Source: Flavobacterium sp. Leaf82
GTDB lineage: Bacteria > Bacteroidota > Bacteroidia > Flavobacteriales > Flavobacteriaceae
Assembly (NCBI RefSeq): GCF_001422725.1
Contig: NZ_LMMA01000032.1
Location: 124,001 to 188,000, forward strand
Length of the DNA stretch: 64,000 nucleotides
Direction: 5' to 3'
Shown in pieces: positions 44,646 to 54,363 of this stretch (the first letter of the stretch is position 1; every line of letters starts with the position of its first letter). A program made the translations under genes and the position numbers. The notes beneath the pieces are model-generated. The model saw only the letters and a list, made by a program, of their open reading frames with translations, did not search any database and was not told where the DNA came from.

Positions 44646-47078
44646 ATGAACGAATTAGATTATAGTCCAAGCTTATTATCTGCAATTAAATCTGCTAAAT
44701 CATTAGCAATTCAAGATGGTCACAGCACTTATGGAGTGGCTCATTTGGCATATGCATTATTATTTGAACCAACAGGATTAGTAGAAGTATTAAGATCGCT
44801 GTCTAAAGATATAGATTACATAAAAGAATGGTTTGATGTGAGAAAAGAGGTGTATACTTCTTCACAAAACAACGATAATAGTGTAACAAGTGATAGTGAG
44901 GTCGAGAATGTTTTTACAGAATCAAATTTTAATAAAATCAGGCTTGGAGCAGATGCGATTGATGCATTTTGTGTTTTTATAGCCATTATTAAACCGGGAT
45001 TAGTTTATAGCGATAAACAAATTGATGGATTAAATTTAAGCGATAAAGAACTTTTAAAACACTTTGGACTAAGAAATAATCAAAAGAGTTTTAGCCTTGC
45101 AGACAATTCTGACGAGCAGGAAACGATAGATATCAGCTATTGTGATACTTTATATAAAAAAAATATTATTGAAGAAGGAAGTAGTATAATTGGCAGAAAC
45201 AGAGAAGTTCGATTGATACTTGAGAATATAGAACGATATGAAAATCATGGTATTTTACTTATTGGAGAATCCGGTATTGGCAAAACAAGTATTATAAAGA
45301 ACCTTATTTACAATTTGCACGAAACAGATCCTAATTTTTTTGAGGAAACGCTTATTTTGTCTTTAAATGTATCTAAACTCGTTGCAAATTGCAGTAATGA
45401 AAACGAGATTTCTAAAAAGCTGATTGAAATTTTCGAAAAATTATCAAAAAACGGAAAAAGCATTCTTTTTATTGATGACATACAGGTATTGTTAAACTCA
45501 TCAAGTTCAAAATCAAATGCTGTCATTAATATTATTAATACTCAATTGACTCAGGGCAGTATTAATATTATTGCTTCTATTGATGCTGATTCTTATAGAA
45601 AATCAATTGAAGGAACAACAATAAACGGAAAATTTGAAAACATTTTCATTGAGGAGTTAGACTATTCTCTATTGATTGAATGTTTGAATATTTATAAAAA
45701 TAAATTAGAAAAGCATTATAAAATAGGTATTAATGAAGAGGTAATACAAGAAGCTATTCATTTGTCTAAACGATTTTATAAAGAAAAAAAATTACCATAC
45801 GGAGCAATCGATTTATTAGACAGAACGGCTTCTTCAGTAATTGTTTCTAATGCAAATTCATTAGTTGAAATTGTAAAAATAAAAGAGCAGATAAAAGAAT
45901 CTGATCCCGCAGATGAATCGAAAATGAGTTTGCTGGAAAAGGAAATCTACAATAGAATAAGCTGTGTTGTAACAAGTAAAATTGATGTTACTGAAAATTC
46001 GAAAAGGCAAAAAAATGAACCGGTTACTTTTGAAGATATCGAAAAATTAGCTGCAGATATTGAAACTATAGCAAAAGAAAAAATTGCAGTTGTGACAAAA
46101 TCCGAGATTCTTGCTGTTGTTTCTAATGCAACCGGAATACCGTTGGGCAAAATAAGCTCGGGCGAAAAAGAGAAGCTTTTAACGATCGAAGACAAATTGC
46201 AAGAAAGGGTAAAAGGACAAGCGCATGCTATAAAAACATTATCAGAAGCGATTATCGAATCCAGAAGTGGTTTGAGCAATCCTAAACAACCAATAGGGTC
46301 CTTCTTTTTCTTAGGACCAACAGGAACAGGAAAGACAGAGTTAACAAAAACGCTGGCTGAATTGTTGTTTGATGATGAAAATGCAATGATTCGATTTGAC
46401 ATGTCAGAGTTTAAAGAAGAACATTCGGCGGCTTTATTATACGGTGCTCCTCCGGGATATGTAGGATATGAAGAAGGAGGGATGCTGGTTAATAAAATTA
46501 GACAAAAACCGTATTCAGTTGTACTTTTTGACGAAATCGAAAAGGCGCATAGCTCTGTTTATGATGTGTTTTTGCAAATTATGGATGAAGGAAAAATTCA
46601 TGACAAATTAGGACGTGAAGGTGATTTTTCTAATGCAATTATCATTTTTACTTCAAATATAGGCAGTCAATGGATTCAGGAACAAATAGAAGGCGGTCAT
46701 TTGCCTACTTCTAATCAATTAATTGAGATTATGAGCCAGCATTTCAGACCTGAATTTTTAGGTCGTTTGACTGAGGTTGTTCCATTTGCGCCTATAAACA
46801 TAGAAATTGCCAAAGCTATTTTTAAATTACACTTACAACGCTTGCAAGAGCAATTGATAAGCATTAAAAATATTTCATTTGATTTATCAGATGGTGCTTT
46901 GGAATATCTGACAAATAAAGGATTTTCTAAAAAATATGGAGCAAGGCCTATTGCGGGAATTGTAAGGACATATCTTAAAAAAACAATTTCAAAATTAATT
47001 ATATCAGAAGCCATTCTTGAGAATGAAGCTATTGTTTTAGATATAAAAGAAGATGAGTTTATTTGGGAAAAAAGGTAA
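44646..47078 (+). CDS. clpV: T6SS ATPase ClpV/TssH
   Basis: 810 residues, a double-AAA+ Clp ATPase. N-terminal Clp-N domain with the LDYSPSLLSAIKSAKSLA and YGVAHLAYALL repeat. D1 Walker A is GESGIGKT (~205-212); its Walker B is ILFIDDI, where the usual glutamate is an aspartate. D2 Walker A is GPTGTGKT (~557-564), with LFDEIEKAH. It disassembles contracted sheath for reuse. The first D1 change suggests D2 carries the main ATPase activity. Confidence 0.92.
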   Translation: MNELDYSPSLLSAIKSAKSLAIQDGHSTYGVAHLAYALLFEPTGLVEVLRSLSKDIDYIKEWFDVRKEVYTSSQNNDNSVTSDSEVENVFTESNFNKIRLGADAIDAFCVFIAIIKPGLVYSDKQIDGLNLSDKELLKHFGLRNNQKSFSLADNSDEQETIDISYCDTLYKKNIIEEGSSIIGRNREVRLILENIERYENHGILLIGESGIGKTSIIKNLIYNLHETDPNFFEETLILSLNVSKLVANCSNENEISKKLIEIFEKLSKNGKSILFIDDIQVLLNSSSSKSNAVINIINTQLTQGSINIIASIDADSYRKSIEGTTINGKFENIFIEELDYSLLIECLNIYKNKLEKHYKIGINEEVIQEAIHLSKRFYKEKKLPYGAIDLLDRTASSVIVSNANSLVEIVKIKEQIKESDPADESKMSLLEKEIYNRISCVVTSKIDVTENSKRQKNEPVTFEDIEKLAADIETIAKEKIAVVTKSEILAVVSNATGIPLGKISSGEKEKLLTIEDKLQERVKGQAHAIKTLSEAIIESRSGLSNPKQPIGSFFFLGPTGTGKTELTKTLAELLFDDENAMIRFDMSEFKEEHSAALLYGAPPGYVGYEEGGMLVNKIRQKPYSVVLFDEIEKAHSSVYDVFLQIMDEGKIHDKLGREGDFSNAIIIFTSNIGSQWIQEQIEGGHLPTSNQLIEIMSQHFRPEFLGRLTEVVPFAPINIEIAKAIFKLHLQRLQEQLISIKNISFDLSDGALEYLTNKGFSKKYGARPIAGIVRTYLKKTISKLIISEAILENEAIVLDIKEDEFIWEKR

Positions 47079-47081
47079 GTT

Positions 47082-47987
47082 ATGGAGCAAGATATTTCAG
47101 TTTTAAAGCAACAGCTTAATTTTAATTTAAGAGGTGAAATTCTTTTTTATGAATTACAGAACATTCTAAAAGATGATACCGAAGTTTTTGTGAGACATAA
47201 AGGTCTTTCAAAAAGAAATAATTCCAGAGATGCTATTGATATCTCGTCGATGTTGTACCAGGAAGATTCAAGATTTATTAAGGAAGCACTTGTTTTGCAC
47301 TTGGCGAAAAACAGTATTTATCATAATTTACCTGAATTACTTTTTCATCCCTTGTCTGTTAGTAATTCTACAATGTCAAATAAAGAGATTGTAGAGGCTG
47401 TAAAAGAAAATAAAGAAACAGAGAATAATGCTTTAGATTTCTTTATGCCATTTGATAATGAGATTTTTTCTGCAAATGCTAATTATGCGATTAGAAGTTT
47501 ACACTTGTTTCAGGATAAAATTGATTTGTTTCTCAATATAGTAGATGAATTAGTAGGTATTGAATTTGATTTAACTAAAACGCAAAAGAAAAATCTGTTC
47601 ATTTATTTATGTGATGCCGAAAAGCTAAAAGAAAATCTTCCGGAGCTGGAAAAAGTTTTAGAAATGTTATTGGGCAATGTAGTAAAACTAAAATATAAGA
47701 AACATGTATTTACGACATCTCCTTTTCTCAAATTAAGCCAGGGTATTTTAGGTTTTGATTTAGGGCTTAGCGGAGCTGTAGAAAGTGAGATCGATGATGT
47801 AGAAGTGACTTTATATTTTGAAGGGAATATTGATTATCCCATTTTAGAACACAAGATGGAACTTACGAGAAAAGTATTAGAGTTTTTTCTAATTAGCAAT
47901 CGAAAAGTTGATATAGTGTTTTTTAACAACTATCAACTGGGGATAAAACTAAATGAAAACTATTTAGGTATAAATACCATTTTATAA
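47082..47987 (+). CDS. tssG: T6SS baseplate subunit TssG-like
   Basis: 301 residues, starting 3 bp after clpV. The C-terminal ILGFDLGLSGAVESEIDDVEVTLYF and the N-terminal FVRHKGLSKRNNSRDAIDIS are consistent with TssG of this system. Identification rests mostly on position after TssF/ClpV in T6SS-iii order and on this weak similarity. Confidence 0.7.
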   Translation: MEQDISVLKQQLNFNLRGEILFYELQNILKDDTEVFVRHKGLSKRNNSRDAIDISSMLYQEDSRFIKEALVLHLAKNSIYHNLPELLFHPLSVSNSTMSNKEIVEAVKENKETENNALDFFMPFDNEIFSANANYAIRSLHLFQDKIDLFLNIVDELVGIEFDLTKTQKKNLFIYLCDAEKLKENLPELEKVLEMLLGNVVKLKYKKHVFTTSPFLKLSQGILGFDLGLSGAVESEIDDVEVTLYFEGNIDYPILEHKMELTRKVLEFFLISNRKVDIVFFNNYQLGIKLNENYLGINTIL

Positions 47988-48022
47988 TTTTTAAACCATA
48001 ATAAAAGAGACAACATTCAGCT

Positions 48023-48904
48023 ATGAATACAATACTACCTTTTTTTTTAAAATACCTGTTAGCACCTTTTTTAATACTTATAATAACGCTTATTATGAGT
48101 CAGTTATCAAGTGTAAAGATCAAAACAAAAGCAGCCATAATATTTATTTTATGTTTTTCGCTAATAGCAGCTTTACCTTGTTTATTTGCCTTTTTTAACA
48201 ATGAGTTTATTTGGTTTGGCTTATTGTTTTCAGTCTTATACTATTTAATACTTGGTGTTATACTGGTCTATTTTATGGATGGTGCCTTATTTCAAAAGAT
48301 AGAAATAAAAAATAGTGCTCCGGCAAAAATATTCCTTTTTTTAATTGTGGCAATTCTCTCTTCCTGGATCTACTATCTGGCTTTTAATTATATCGCTATA
48401 TCGAGTTATGCGCATATTAGTATGCTTAATATTCTATGGTTATTTGCACCAATATTTTTTCAGGAATCAAAGAAAAAATATTTGCAGATTCCAGAGTCGT
48501 TCTATGAATATTGGAGGGTAGGAAAAGAACGCAAGGATATTGAATATTGGGACAATATTGATAAGTTTCGCTTAATGCAGGTATCGATACATATAAAGAA
48601 AAAAAATGATTCTGAGTTTTTTTCAAAATTTGATGTGAAAATTGCACAGGATGTCAATTTGGGTAATTGGTTTGATAAGTTTATAGAAGACCAAAACTAT
48701 AGATTTCCCAATGATGCTATTGAATCCAGTTCAGAGCATGAAGATAAAGGCTGGACTTTTTATACTTCAAAATATTTTAGTTTTCCTTTATTTATCAGAA
48801 ACTTAAGTCCTCATCAAACCATCTCTGAGAGTAAACTAAAAAACAAACAAACCATTTTTGCGAAAAGGGTCACTTTAAAAAAGCAAGATGAAGAAGAGGA
48901 ATAA
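48023..48904 (+). CDS. tssN: T6SS-iii membrane protein TssN
   Basis: 293 residues. About five hydrophobic helices occupy the first ~150 residues, followed by a soluble cytoplasmic domain. This matches TssN, a Bacteroidota-specific component of the T6SS membrane complex that stands in for TssL/TssM. The gap from TssG is 35 bp. Confidence 0.8.
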   Translation: MNTILPFFLKYLLAPFLILIITLIMSQLSSVKIKTKAAIIFILCFSLIAALPCLFAFFNNEFIWFGLLFSVLYYLILGVILVYFMDGALFQKIEIKNSAPAKIFLFLIVAILSSWIYYLAFNYIAISSYAHISMLNILWLFAPIFFQESKKKYLQIPESFYEYWRVGKERKDIEYWDNIDKFRLMQVSIHIKKKNDSEFFSKFDVKIAQDVNLGNWFDKFIEDQNYRFPNDAIESSSEHEDKGWTFYTSKYFSFPLFIRNLSPHQTISESKLKNKQTIFAKRVTLKKQDEEEE

Positions 48905-48981
48905 AAGATTAATCTTTATTTAAAACCTTATCGCTCAGAATAAAAAAACTAACTAATACTAGAATATAACAACATCCAATT

Positions 48982-50118
48982 ATGAAATCAAACATACATT
49001 TACCAATTAACTGGACAGATGGTGTAAAACTGACTAAGGACCATTTTATCAATAATTATTTCAACTTTATAACAATTGTCAGCGATTATAATAAAGTTCA
49101 GCTAAACAATTTTAATTATGGATCTATAGAACCAGCCGGTAATAAATCGATAGATATTGAAATAAAAATTGAAGGAGGACAATTAGTTGCCTATTTAAAA
49201 AAATGCCAGGTAATTGCTAAAAATGGCTATGTGATTTCTTATAATCAGGATATTTATGGCACAAAACTTCCAGAAGCAAGTATTAATGCAAATGATTTAG
49301 ACCGTAATTCTGTTGAGTATTATTATGTTATTGTTTCGATAACTCCTTATGATCTAATTCCTGTAGGGATTCCTGATCCTGAGATAATTCCGTTACATCA
49401 TCCACATGCGCTTCCAGAAATAAAGTTGCATATCATCAAAAAAAGTGAAGTAAATGATAATTTTTTATCAGGCTACTTTTTAATTGTAAAAAAAATAGCT
49501 TTTCAAAACGGAACTTTCATTGAGGATAGTAAATATATAGCGCCGGTTGTAAAAACAAACAACAATGAAATTTTAAATCAATTTATTACAAAAGTTAATA
49601 CTGAGTTGTATCAGTTAAATGATTTTTCGATAAAAATTCATAAAAAAAATGCCCATAGTTCCAGTAATAACAAGTTAGTATCTAACACATTTAGTTTGTG
49701 TAGTAAAATAATTGATTACTATGCTGAACACTGTTTTTACCTTAAAAACATTGCTCCTGAAGAATCTCCGGTATATATGTTCGACAAAATAATTGTGCTG
49801 GCTAATCATCTGATTTCTACATTGACGTTGATGGACGACAAAGAGAAAGAAGTGCTTTTGCAATATTATTACGAATGGATTGATGTAAAACCATCAGAAT
49901 TACTGAGTGTATTGTTTGAAGCAAAAAGTGCTGTTTACGACCACAATGATATTGCGCAGACACTCGAAAAGCTAAATCAGTTTCTGGGGATTTTAAAACG
50001 CTTATGGCAAAAATTAAGCGAATTAGAATACATTGGAATCAGAAAAGAAAATATTGTCATTAGTGAAGAAACCAAAGTGTCAGCTCCAAAAAGTAGTAAT
50101 TGGTCAATACTAGATTAA
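48982..50118 (+). CDS. tssK: T6SS baseplate protein TssK
   Basis: 378 residues. N-terminal LPINWTDGVKLTKDHFINNYF is the TssK signature (WxxGxKLxxxHF). The helical C-terminal part, with the LWQKLSELEYIGIR motif, is the region that contacts the membrane complex. TssK couples the baseplate to the envelope anchor. Confidence 0.88.
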   Translation: MKSNIHLPINWTDGVKLTKDHFINNYFNFITIVSDYNKVQLNNFNYGSIEPAGNKSIDIEIKIEGGQLVAYLKKCQVIAKNGYVISYNQDIYGTKLPEASINANDLDRNSVEYYYVIVSITPYDLIPVGIPDPEIIPLHHPHALPEIKLHIIKKSEVNDNFLSGYFLIVKKIAFQNGTFIEDSKYIAPVVKTNNNEILNQFITKVNTELYQLNDFSIKIHKKNAHSSSNNKLVSNTFSLCSKIIDYYAEHCFYLKNIAPEESPVYMFDKIIVLANHLISTLTLMDDKEKEVLLQYYYEWIDVKPSELLSVLFEAKSAVYDHNDIAQTLEKLNQFLGILKRLWQKLSELEYIGIRKENIVISEETKVSAPKSSNWSILD

Positions 50119-50128
50119 AAATACAATT

Positions 50129-50620
50129 ATGAAACCACTTAATCAATCTAAAATATCGGAGAAAAAGCGCAAGTTTTTTACCATGTTTTTTATAACATTC
50201 GCTTTTATTTTTGGTTGTCTGTATATCACACTGATAACTGCAAATAAAGGTGTTGCCGAGTTGGAGCAAAAACATAAATACTACAATGATATTGCAGTAA
50301 AACAAGGCGAAATGAACCTGCTTCTAGATGAAATATTAATTGAAATCAACGATTTAAGATTTAAAGACAGAACCTTAAACGAGCGTAAAAACCTTCAATC
50401 TCTTATCAATGAGAAAAGATTTGCGATTAATAGCGAGATTCAAAAATCAAAAACCAATTTGACAAATTCATTTGGTTTGTACGAAGAGTTCTTAATTGAA
50501 CTGCAGCGTATCCAGACTAAAATTGATGTTTTGAAAGAAGCTGAGACAAATTATGACATCAATAAAACTCAGCTTAAAAAGTGTATTGATAAACACGATC
50601 AGGAAAATAAAAAAAAATAG
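50129..50620 (+). CDS. tssO: T6SS-iii inner-membrane protein, TssO-type
   Basis: 163 residues with one N-terminal helix (residues ~17-40) and a long periplasmic coiled coil (ELEQKHKYYNDIAVKQGEM, KERKNLQSLINEKRF-like). This layout and position match TssO of Bacteroidota T6SS. It starts 10 bp after tssK and is followed 9 bp later by a similarly built protein. Confidence 0.7.
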   Translation: MKPLNQSKISEKKRKFFTMFFITFAFIFGCLYITLITANKGVAELEQKHKYYNDIAVKQGEMNLLLDEILIEINDLRFKDRTLNERKNLQSLINEKRFAINSEIQKSKTNLTNSFGLYEEFLIELQRIQTKIDVLKEAETNYDINKTQLKKCIDKHDQENKKK

Positions 50621-50629
50621 TCCCATATT

Positions 50630-51100
50630 ATGAAGAATGCAATAGAATTTGATGAAACATATTGGAAAAAAGTAAAGTTTAATTTATTATTTGTCATAAG
50701 TGCTTGTGTTATATTCATTGGTGTTACCAAGTTTTTATTAAAAACGCCCAATTTTAATAATGCAGATATGCTGAATAGAATTAATGAATATGAAAAAATG
50801 CAAAAGATTAAAGTAGATTATGCTAATAAATCGAGGCAAATTTTTAAAACAATTGATACTATAAAGTATGACATCAACCAGGTGCAACGTATAGATGAAG
50901 TAAAAAGAAGGATATCAGAGTATAAACAATTGTATAAGGATAATGAATTTCATTCGTCATATAACTTTTGCTTAATTGGCGGGAACTTATTAAATGTTTT
51001 TTTAGAGATAAACCTTGAAGAAAGTACCGTCAAAAAGAACGATACTCTTGTACAAACAAGTCTTAACGAATGTAAAGCAAATTTTAAAAATGAACATTAA
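50630..51100 (+). CDS. T6SS-iii inner-membrane protein, second TssO-like
   Basis: 156 residues with one N-terminal helix (~15-34) and a helical periplasmic part of the same overall design as the upstream protein. It is probably a membrane-complex component. It may correspond to TssO or TssQ of other systems. It has no lipobox, unlike reported TssQ lipoproteins. Overlaps the next gene by 11 bp. Confidence 0.6.
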   Translation: MKNAIEFDETYWKKVKFNLLFVISACVIFIGVTKFLLKTPNFNNADMLNRINEYEKMQKIKVDYANKSRQIFKTIDTIKYDINQVQRIDEVKRRISEYKQLYKDNEFHSSYNFCLIGGNLLNVFLEINLEESTVKKNDTLVQTSLNECKANFKNEH

Positions 51101-52028
51101 AAATAAAACAGTAGTTATCCTTTTGTTCTGCATTGCGGTAATTTTAGTGATAGTGGCATTATTATTTCCATATAATAAAAGATTGAGCAGCCTTGATTTT
51201 TCGATATTAGATGATAATGATAATCATCAATATGAGTTAAATGAGAAATTATCTTTTAAAATAAATGACAGTACTTTAATATCAGATAAAAAAGCGGTGT
51301 GGTATTTTGGTAATGGCGATTCAATTGTTAGTAAAGGAAGCGTAAATTATACTTACGACAGAGCCGGTAAATATTTAGTAACATTAAAAATTGATAATAA
51401 ATTCGATTTTTCAAAACAAATTAATATTGTTAACGGAAGAGCATTGACGGCAAAAGATTCTATTCCAAAAATATTTTGCCCGGAGTTTGGTTATGTAGGT
51501 GAAGAGGTTGTGTTTACAGGATATTCACCGAGTTCAAACAATTGGTATTGGGAATTTGGTGAAACAGGAACAATCGATTCTTATGAAAAACAAGCAATTT
51601 ATATTTTTACACAGCCCGGTATTTATACAGTAAAACTAGAAACAGATAAAACGAGATATCCAATAACAAAAGAAATAGAAATTCTTCAATTGTATGAGCC
51701 ATTCAAAGAGCCAGAAGTTGTAGATTCTGCTGGTATTGTATTGACTGATATTAAAAAACGATTACAGATTATTGCCAATCTGGGAGCTAAAGATACCAGA
51801 ATGTATAAAGAACAGGTTAATTACTTAAAAAATAAATATATCTGTAATGATTTATCTGATGTGGTAGTCGTAGTAAACGAAGAAAAATACAATGATTTTT
51901 TAAGTTATTGTCAGGGGCTTCATTATTTAGATGGAAATTCTACTATAATCCAGGAAGTAAAATTAGATACCATTAAATGCTTTAAGCAAATGAATATTAC
52001 CCAAAAAACTAAAAAACAAAGTAAATAG
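51090..52028 (+). CDS. T6SS-iii PKD-domain protein, TssP-like
   Basis: About 312 residues from MNIKNKTVVILLFC (51,090); the upstream frame overlaps the previous gene without family character. One N-terminal membrane helix is followed by two PKD-like repeats (VWYFGNGDSIVSKGSVNYTY, then NWYWEFGETGTIDSYEK). I assign it to the TssP slot by position and fold only. Its stop is adjacent to the TssR start. Confidence 0.6.
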   Translation: MNIKNKTVVILLFCIAVILVIVALLFPYNKRLSSLDFSILDDNDNHQYELNEKLSFKINDSTLISDKKAVWYFGNGDSIVSKGSVNYTYDRAGKYLVTLKIDNKFDFSKQINIVNGRALTAKDSIPKIFCPEFGYVGEEVVFTGYSPSSNNWYWEFGETGTIDSYEKQAIYIFTQPGIYTVKLETDKTRYPITKEIEILQLYEPFKEPEVVDSAGIVLTDIKKRLQIIANLGAKDTRMYKEQVNYLKNKYICNDLSDVVVVVNEEKYNDFLSYCQGLHYLDGNSTIIQEVKLDTIKCFKQMNITQKTKKQSK

Positions 52029-54353
52029 ATGAAAATTACCATTTTACTTAGGTATACATCTTTGATGTGCTTATTCATTACGAGCGCTGTTTTTTCGCAG
52101 GTTAAAAATAGCACAAGCGTTATGGAGAAAACAAAAAAAACAGTTAATACCTATGATAATGAAAAGCAAAAAGAAAACGAAAAATCAGAGCTAAAATTGG
52201 TTTTTTCAGATAGAAACGATAATAATATTTATGAGGAACCTTATGGCGCCAGAGTAAAAAATAAGGCGAAAATTTTGTCTCCTATGTATGTGATCAATGA
52301 AGATAAAAATTATTATGAAGTGGTGGTTGCAGATAAAAAACTGATTGGGAAACCTAAAGGTACATTTGCTGTCTTGCGCAGTAAAAAAAATCACTTTTCT
52401 AATGCAAAAGAAGTTCAATATCTGGGGTGGATTAAAAAGGAGAATGTGATTGAATACAGCAGGGCAATGCAAAACCAGGTCAATTTAAAATATGTCAAAT
52501 ATTTTGTGGCTTCAAATACCTTAGATAATTTATTCACTAGTAGTAAAAATGTCAAAAAAAGTACACTATTATTAAAGAACGATCCTAATCTGGAGTCAGT
52601 ATCTAAAAAAAACATTAAGCTTAATGATTTTGTGTATGTATATAAAATAAACAAAACCACCAATTCTGCATTTGTATCCAATTTTGATGATGTTATGCCA
52701 AAAGACACAACGAATCTTAAATACGGATGGGTTCCATTACAGTATTTGAATCCTATTGAAGATAATTTGGTTGTAAAACTAAACCCTACAGATACGCTGC
52801 AATTCTCTTCAGGAAAAATTAATTTTCTCGCTAATGAATTGTACAAGAATACTTTTTTTGTAAATGAAAATCAGTCAAGTGAGCCAATAAAGTTTGAAAA
52901 TGCCAGTAATATTTCGCTGCCAATTAATGTTTGGAATCATGACAAAAACAAAATTACAAATCTAAAAGGCGATGATATATCGATTAAAACTATTGAGCAA
53001 ATCGCTTTAGAAAGTAAGAATATTAATTTTTATTACGTTTTTGAGAATAACAACTCTACGAAACAATATTTAAAGAAAACGCTTTCGGCATTACAAAACC
53101 TTAAACTAACGACTAGTAGTGAATTGTATGCAAATTATAATTTTACATATTCGTTTATTGCAAAAGGAAAGTCTAAAAGTTATTATATAATAAAATCGCA
53201 ATCTTTTTCGAAGTGGTTTGATTTAATTGAGAAGAGTATCAAGACACCCGATGAAATTTTGAAAGAAAATGTTTTGCCCAACAATAATACAAACATTAGC
53301 CAATTTCTAAATTCAGAAACAAATTTCGAAAACAACTTTTTTATCCTTACAGGTTTAGATGGGTCAATTAATAATGTCTTGCCGGATAGTTTTAACATTT
53401 TGGCAAAAAACAATGCTAAATTATTATACATAATTTTCAGGAATGAAAATAACTCTGATAACCAGGATTTTATTCTGCAAAGTAAAATGTATTTAAGCGA
53501 AGCCAGTAGCGCAAACAAAAGAAATATTCAGAACTATTATGTAGATCCAAAATTAGTTGCAAAGAACGATGAATTTACCTATAATGGAGATGTAGATAAT
53601 GATTATATCTACAACGCACCCTTAAAAAGTAATTTTAACGGAGGTATTATTTTTCCTAAATTAAATGGTGAACTTACACCGGAAACTATCAATAAAGCTA
53701 TTGACAGCGTTATTAGCAAAACTATAAAAACAAATAATGCATTATTAAAATCGTTGACACAATACAAAAATGAGTTTAGTTTTTTAAGAAGTCAGCCAAG
53801 TGGAACAATCAATAGTCTTATTGAAAATAATCCACGAAAAGATAGTACAGGGACAGATATACCTAAGAATTATAAAAGTGAAACATTTGTAATCAATGCA
53901 AAAGATACGCTGAGCAGTACTTTAGAAAACAAAGTGAATATTTTATTGACTGAGGATGAAATAAAGCAGCTTATCGAAAACTACAGAGAATTAATAAGTA
54001 AAGAATATACAAACGCAAATATTGACAAAGTCGAGATTTTGAGTTTTAGGGACAGATGTAAAATGTTTGCGAGTAAAATTAGACAAACTGAGTATATAAA
54101 AAACAGAAGTTCTTTAGCAGATTTACTTTATTATAAGACAAGAGTATTTGTAAATAGTGCTGAGTTGCATCAAATAAGAATTAAGGATATTAGGAAGTTT
54201 AAGAAAAAGCCTGATGAATTCAGAACAATATTTACAACTTTGAACGCTAAGGTCGAAGTTTTAGAAAAAATGCAGCGCAATAATACTTTTGAGGTTTTTG
54301 ACGATGAATCTCAGACAAAATATTTTTATATATCAAAAAAACTTCTATTATAA
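52029..54353 (+). CDS. tssR: T6SS-iii protein TssR
   Basis: 774 residues with a signal peptide (MKITILLRYTSLMCLFITSAVFS), so periplasmic or surface-exposed. Long, mostly beta and asparagine-rich, with a vWA-like ILTGLDGSINNVLPDSFNI region that I do not name with confidence. Size, export and place in the cluster match TssR, reported as part of the Bacteroidota T6SS envelope complex. Confidence 0.75.
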   Translation: MKITILLRYTSLMCLFITSAVFSQVKNSTSVMEKTKKTVNTYDNEKQKENEKSELKLVFSDRNDNNIYEEPYGARVKNKAKILSPMYVINEDKNYYEVVVADKKLIGKPKGTFAVLRSKKNHFSNAKEVQYLGWIKKENVIEYSRAMQNQVNLKYVKYFVASNTLDNLFTSSKNVKKSTLLLKNDPNLESVSKKNIKLNDFVYVYKINKTTNSAFVSNFDDVMPKDTTNLKYGWVPLQYLNPIEDNLVVKLNPTDTLQFSSGKINFLANELYKNTFFVNENQSSEPIKFENASNISLPINVWNHDKNKITNLKGDDISIKTIEQIALESKNINFYYVFENNNSTKQYLKKTLSALQNLKLTTSSELYANYNFTYSFIAKGKSKSYYIIKSQSFSKWFDLIEKSIKTPDEILKENVLPNNNTNISQFLNSETNFENNFFILTGLDGSINNVLPDSFNILAKNNAKLLYIIFRNENNSDNQDFILQSKMYLSEASSANKRNIQNYYVDPKLVAKNDEFTYNGDVDNDYIYNAPLKSNFNGGIIFPKLNGELTPETINKAIDSVISKTIKTNNALLKSLTQYKNEFSFLRSQPSGTINSLIENNPRKDSTGTDIPKNYKSETFVINAKDTLSSTLENKVNILLTEDEIKQLIENYRELISKEYTNANIDKVEILSFRDRCKMFASKIRQTEYIKNRSSLADLLYYKTRVFVNSAELHQIRIKDIRKFKKKPDEFRTIFTTLNAKVEVLEKMQRNNTFEVFDDESQTKYFYISKKLLL

Positions 54354-54363
54354 AATAACGATT

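Noticed and set aside
52206..52846. Two long minus-strand frames opposite tssR
   Set aside because: AT-rich third-position shadows of the sense gene; no start context.
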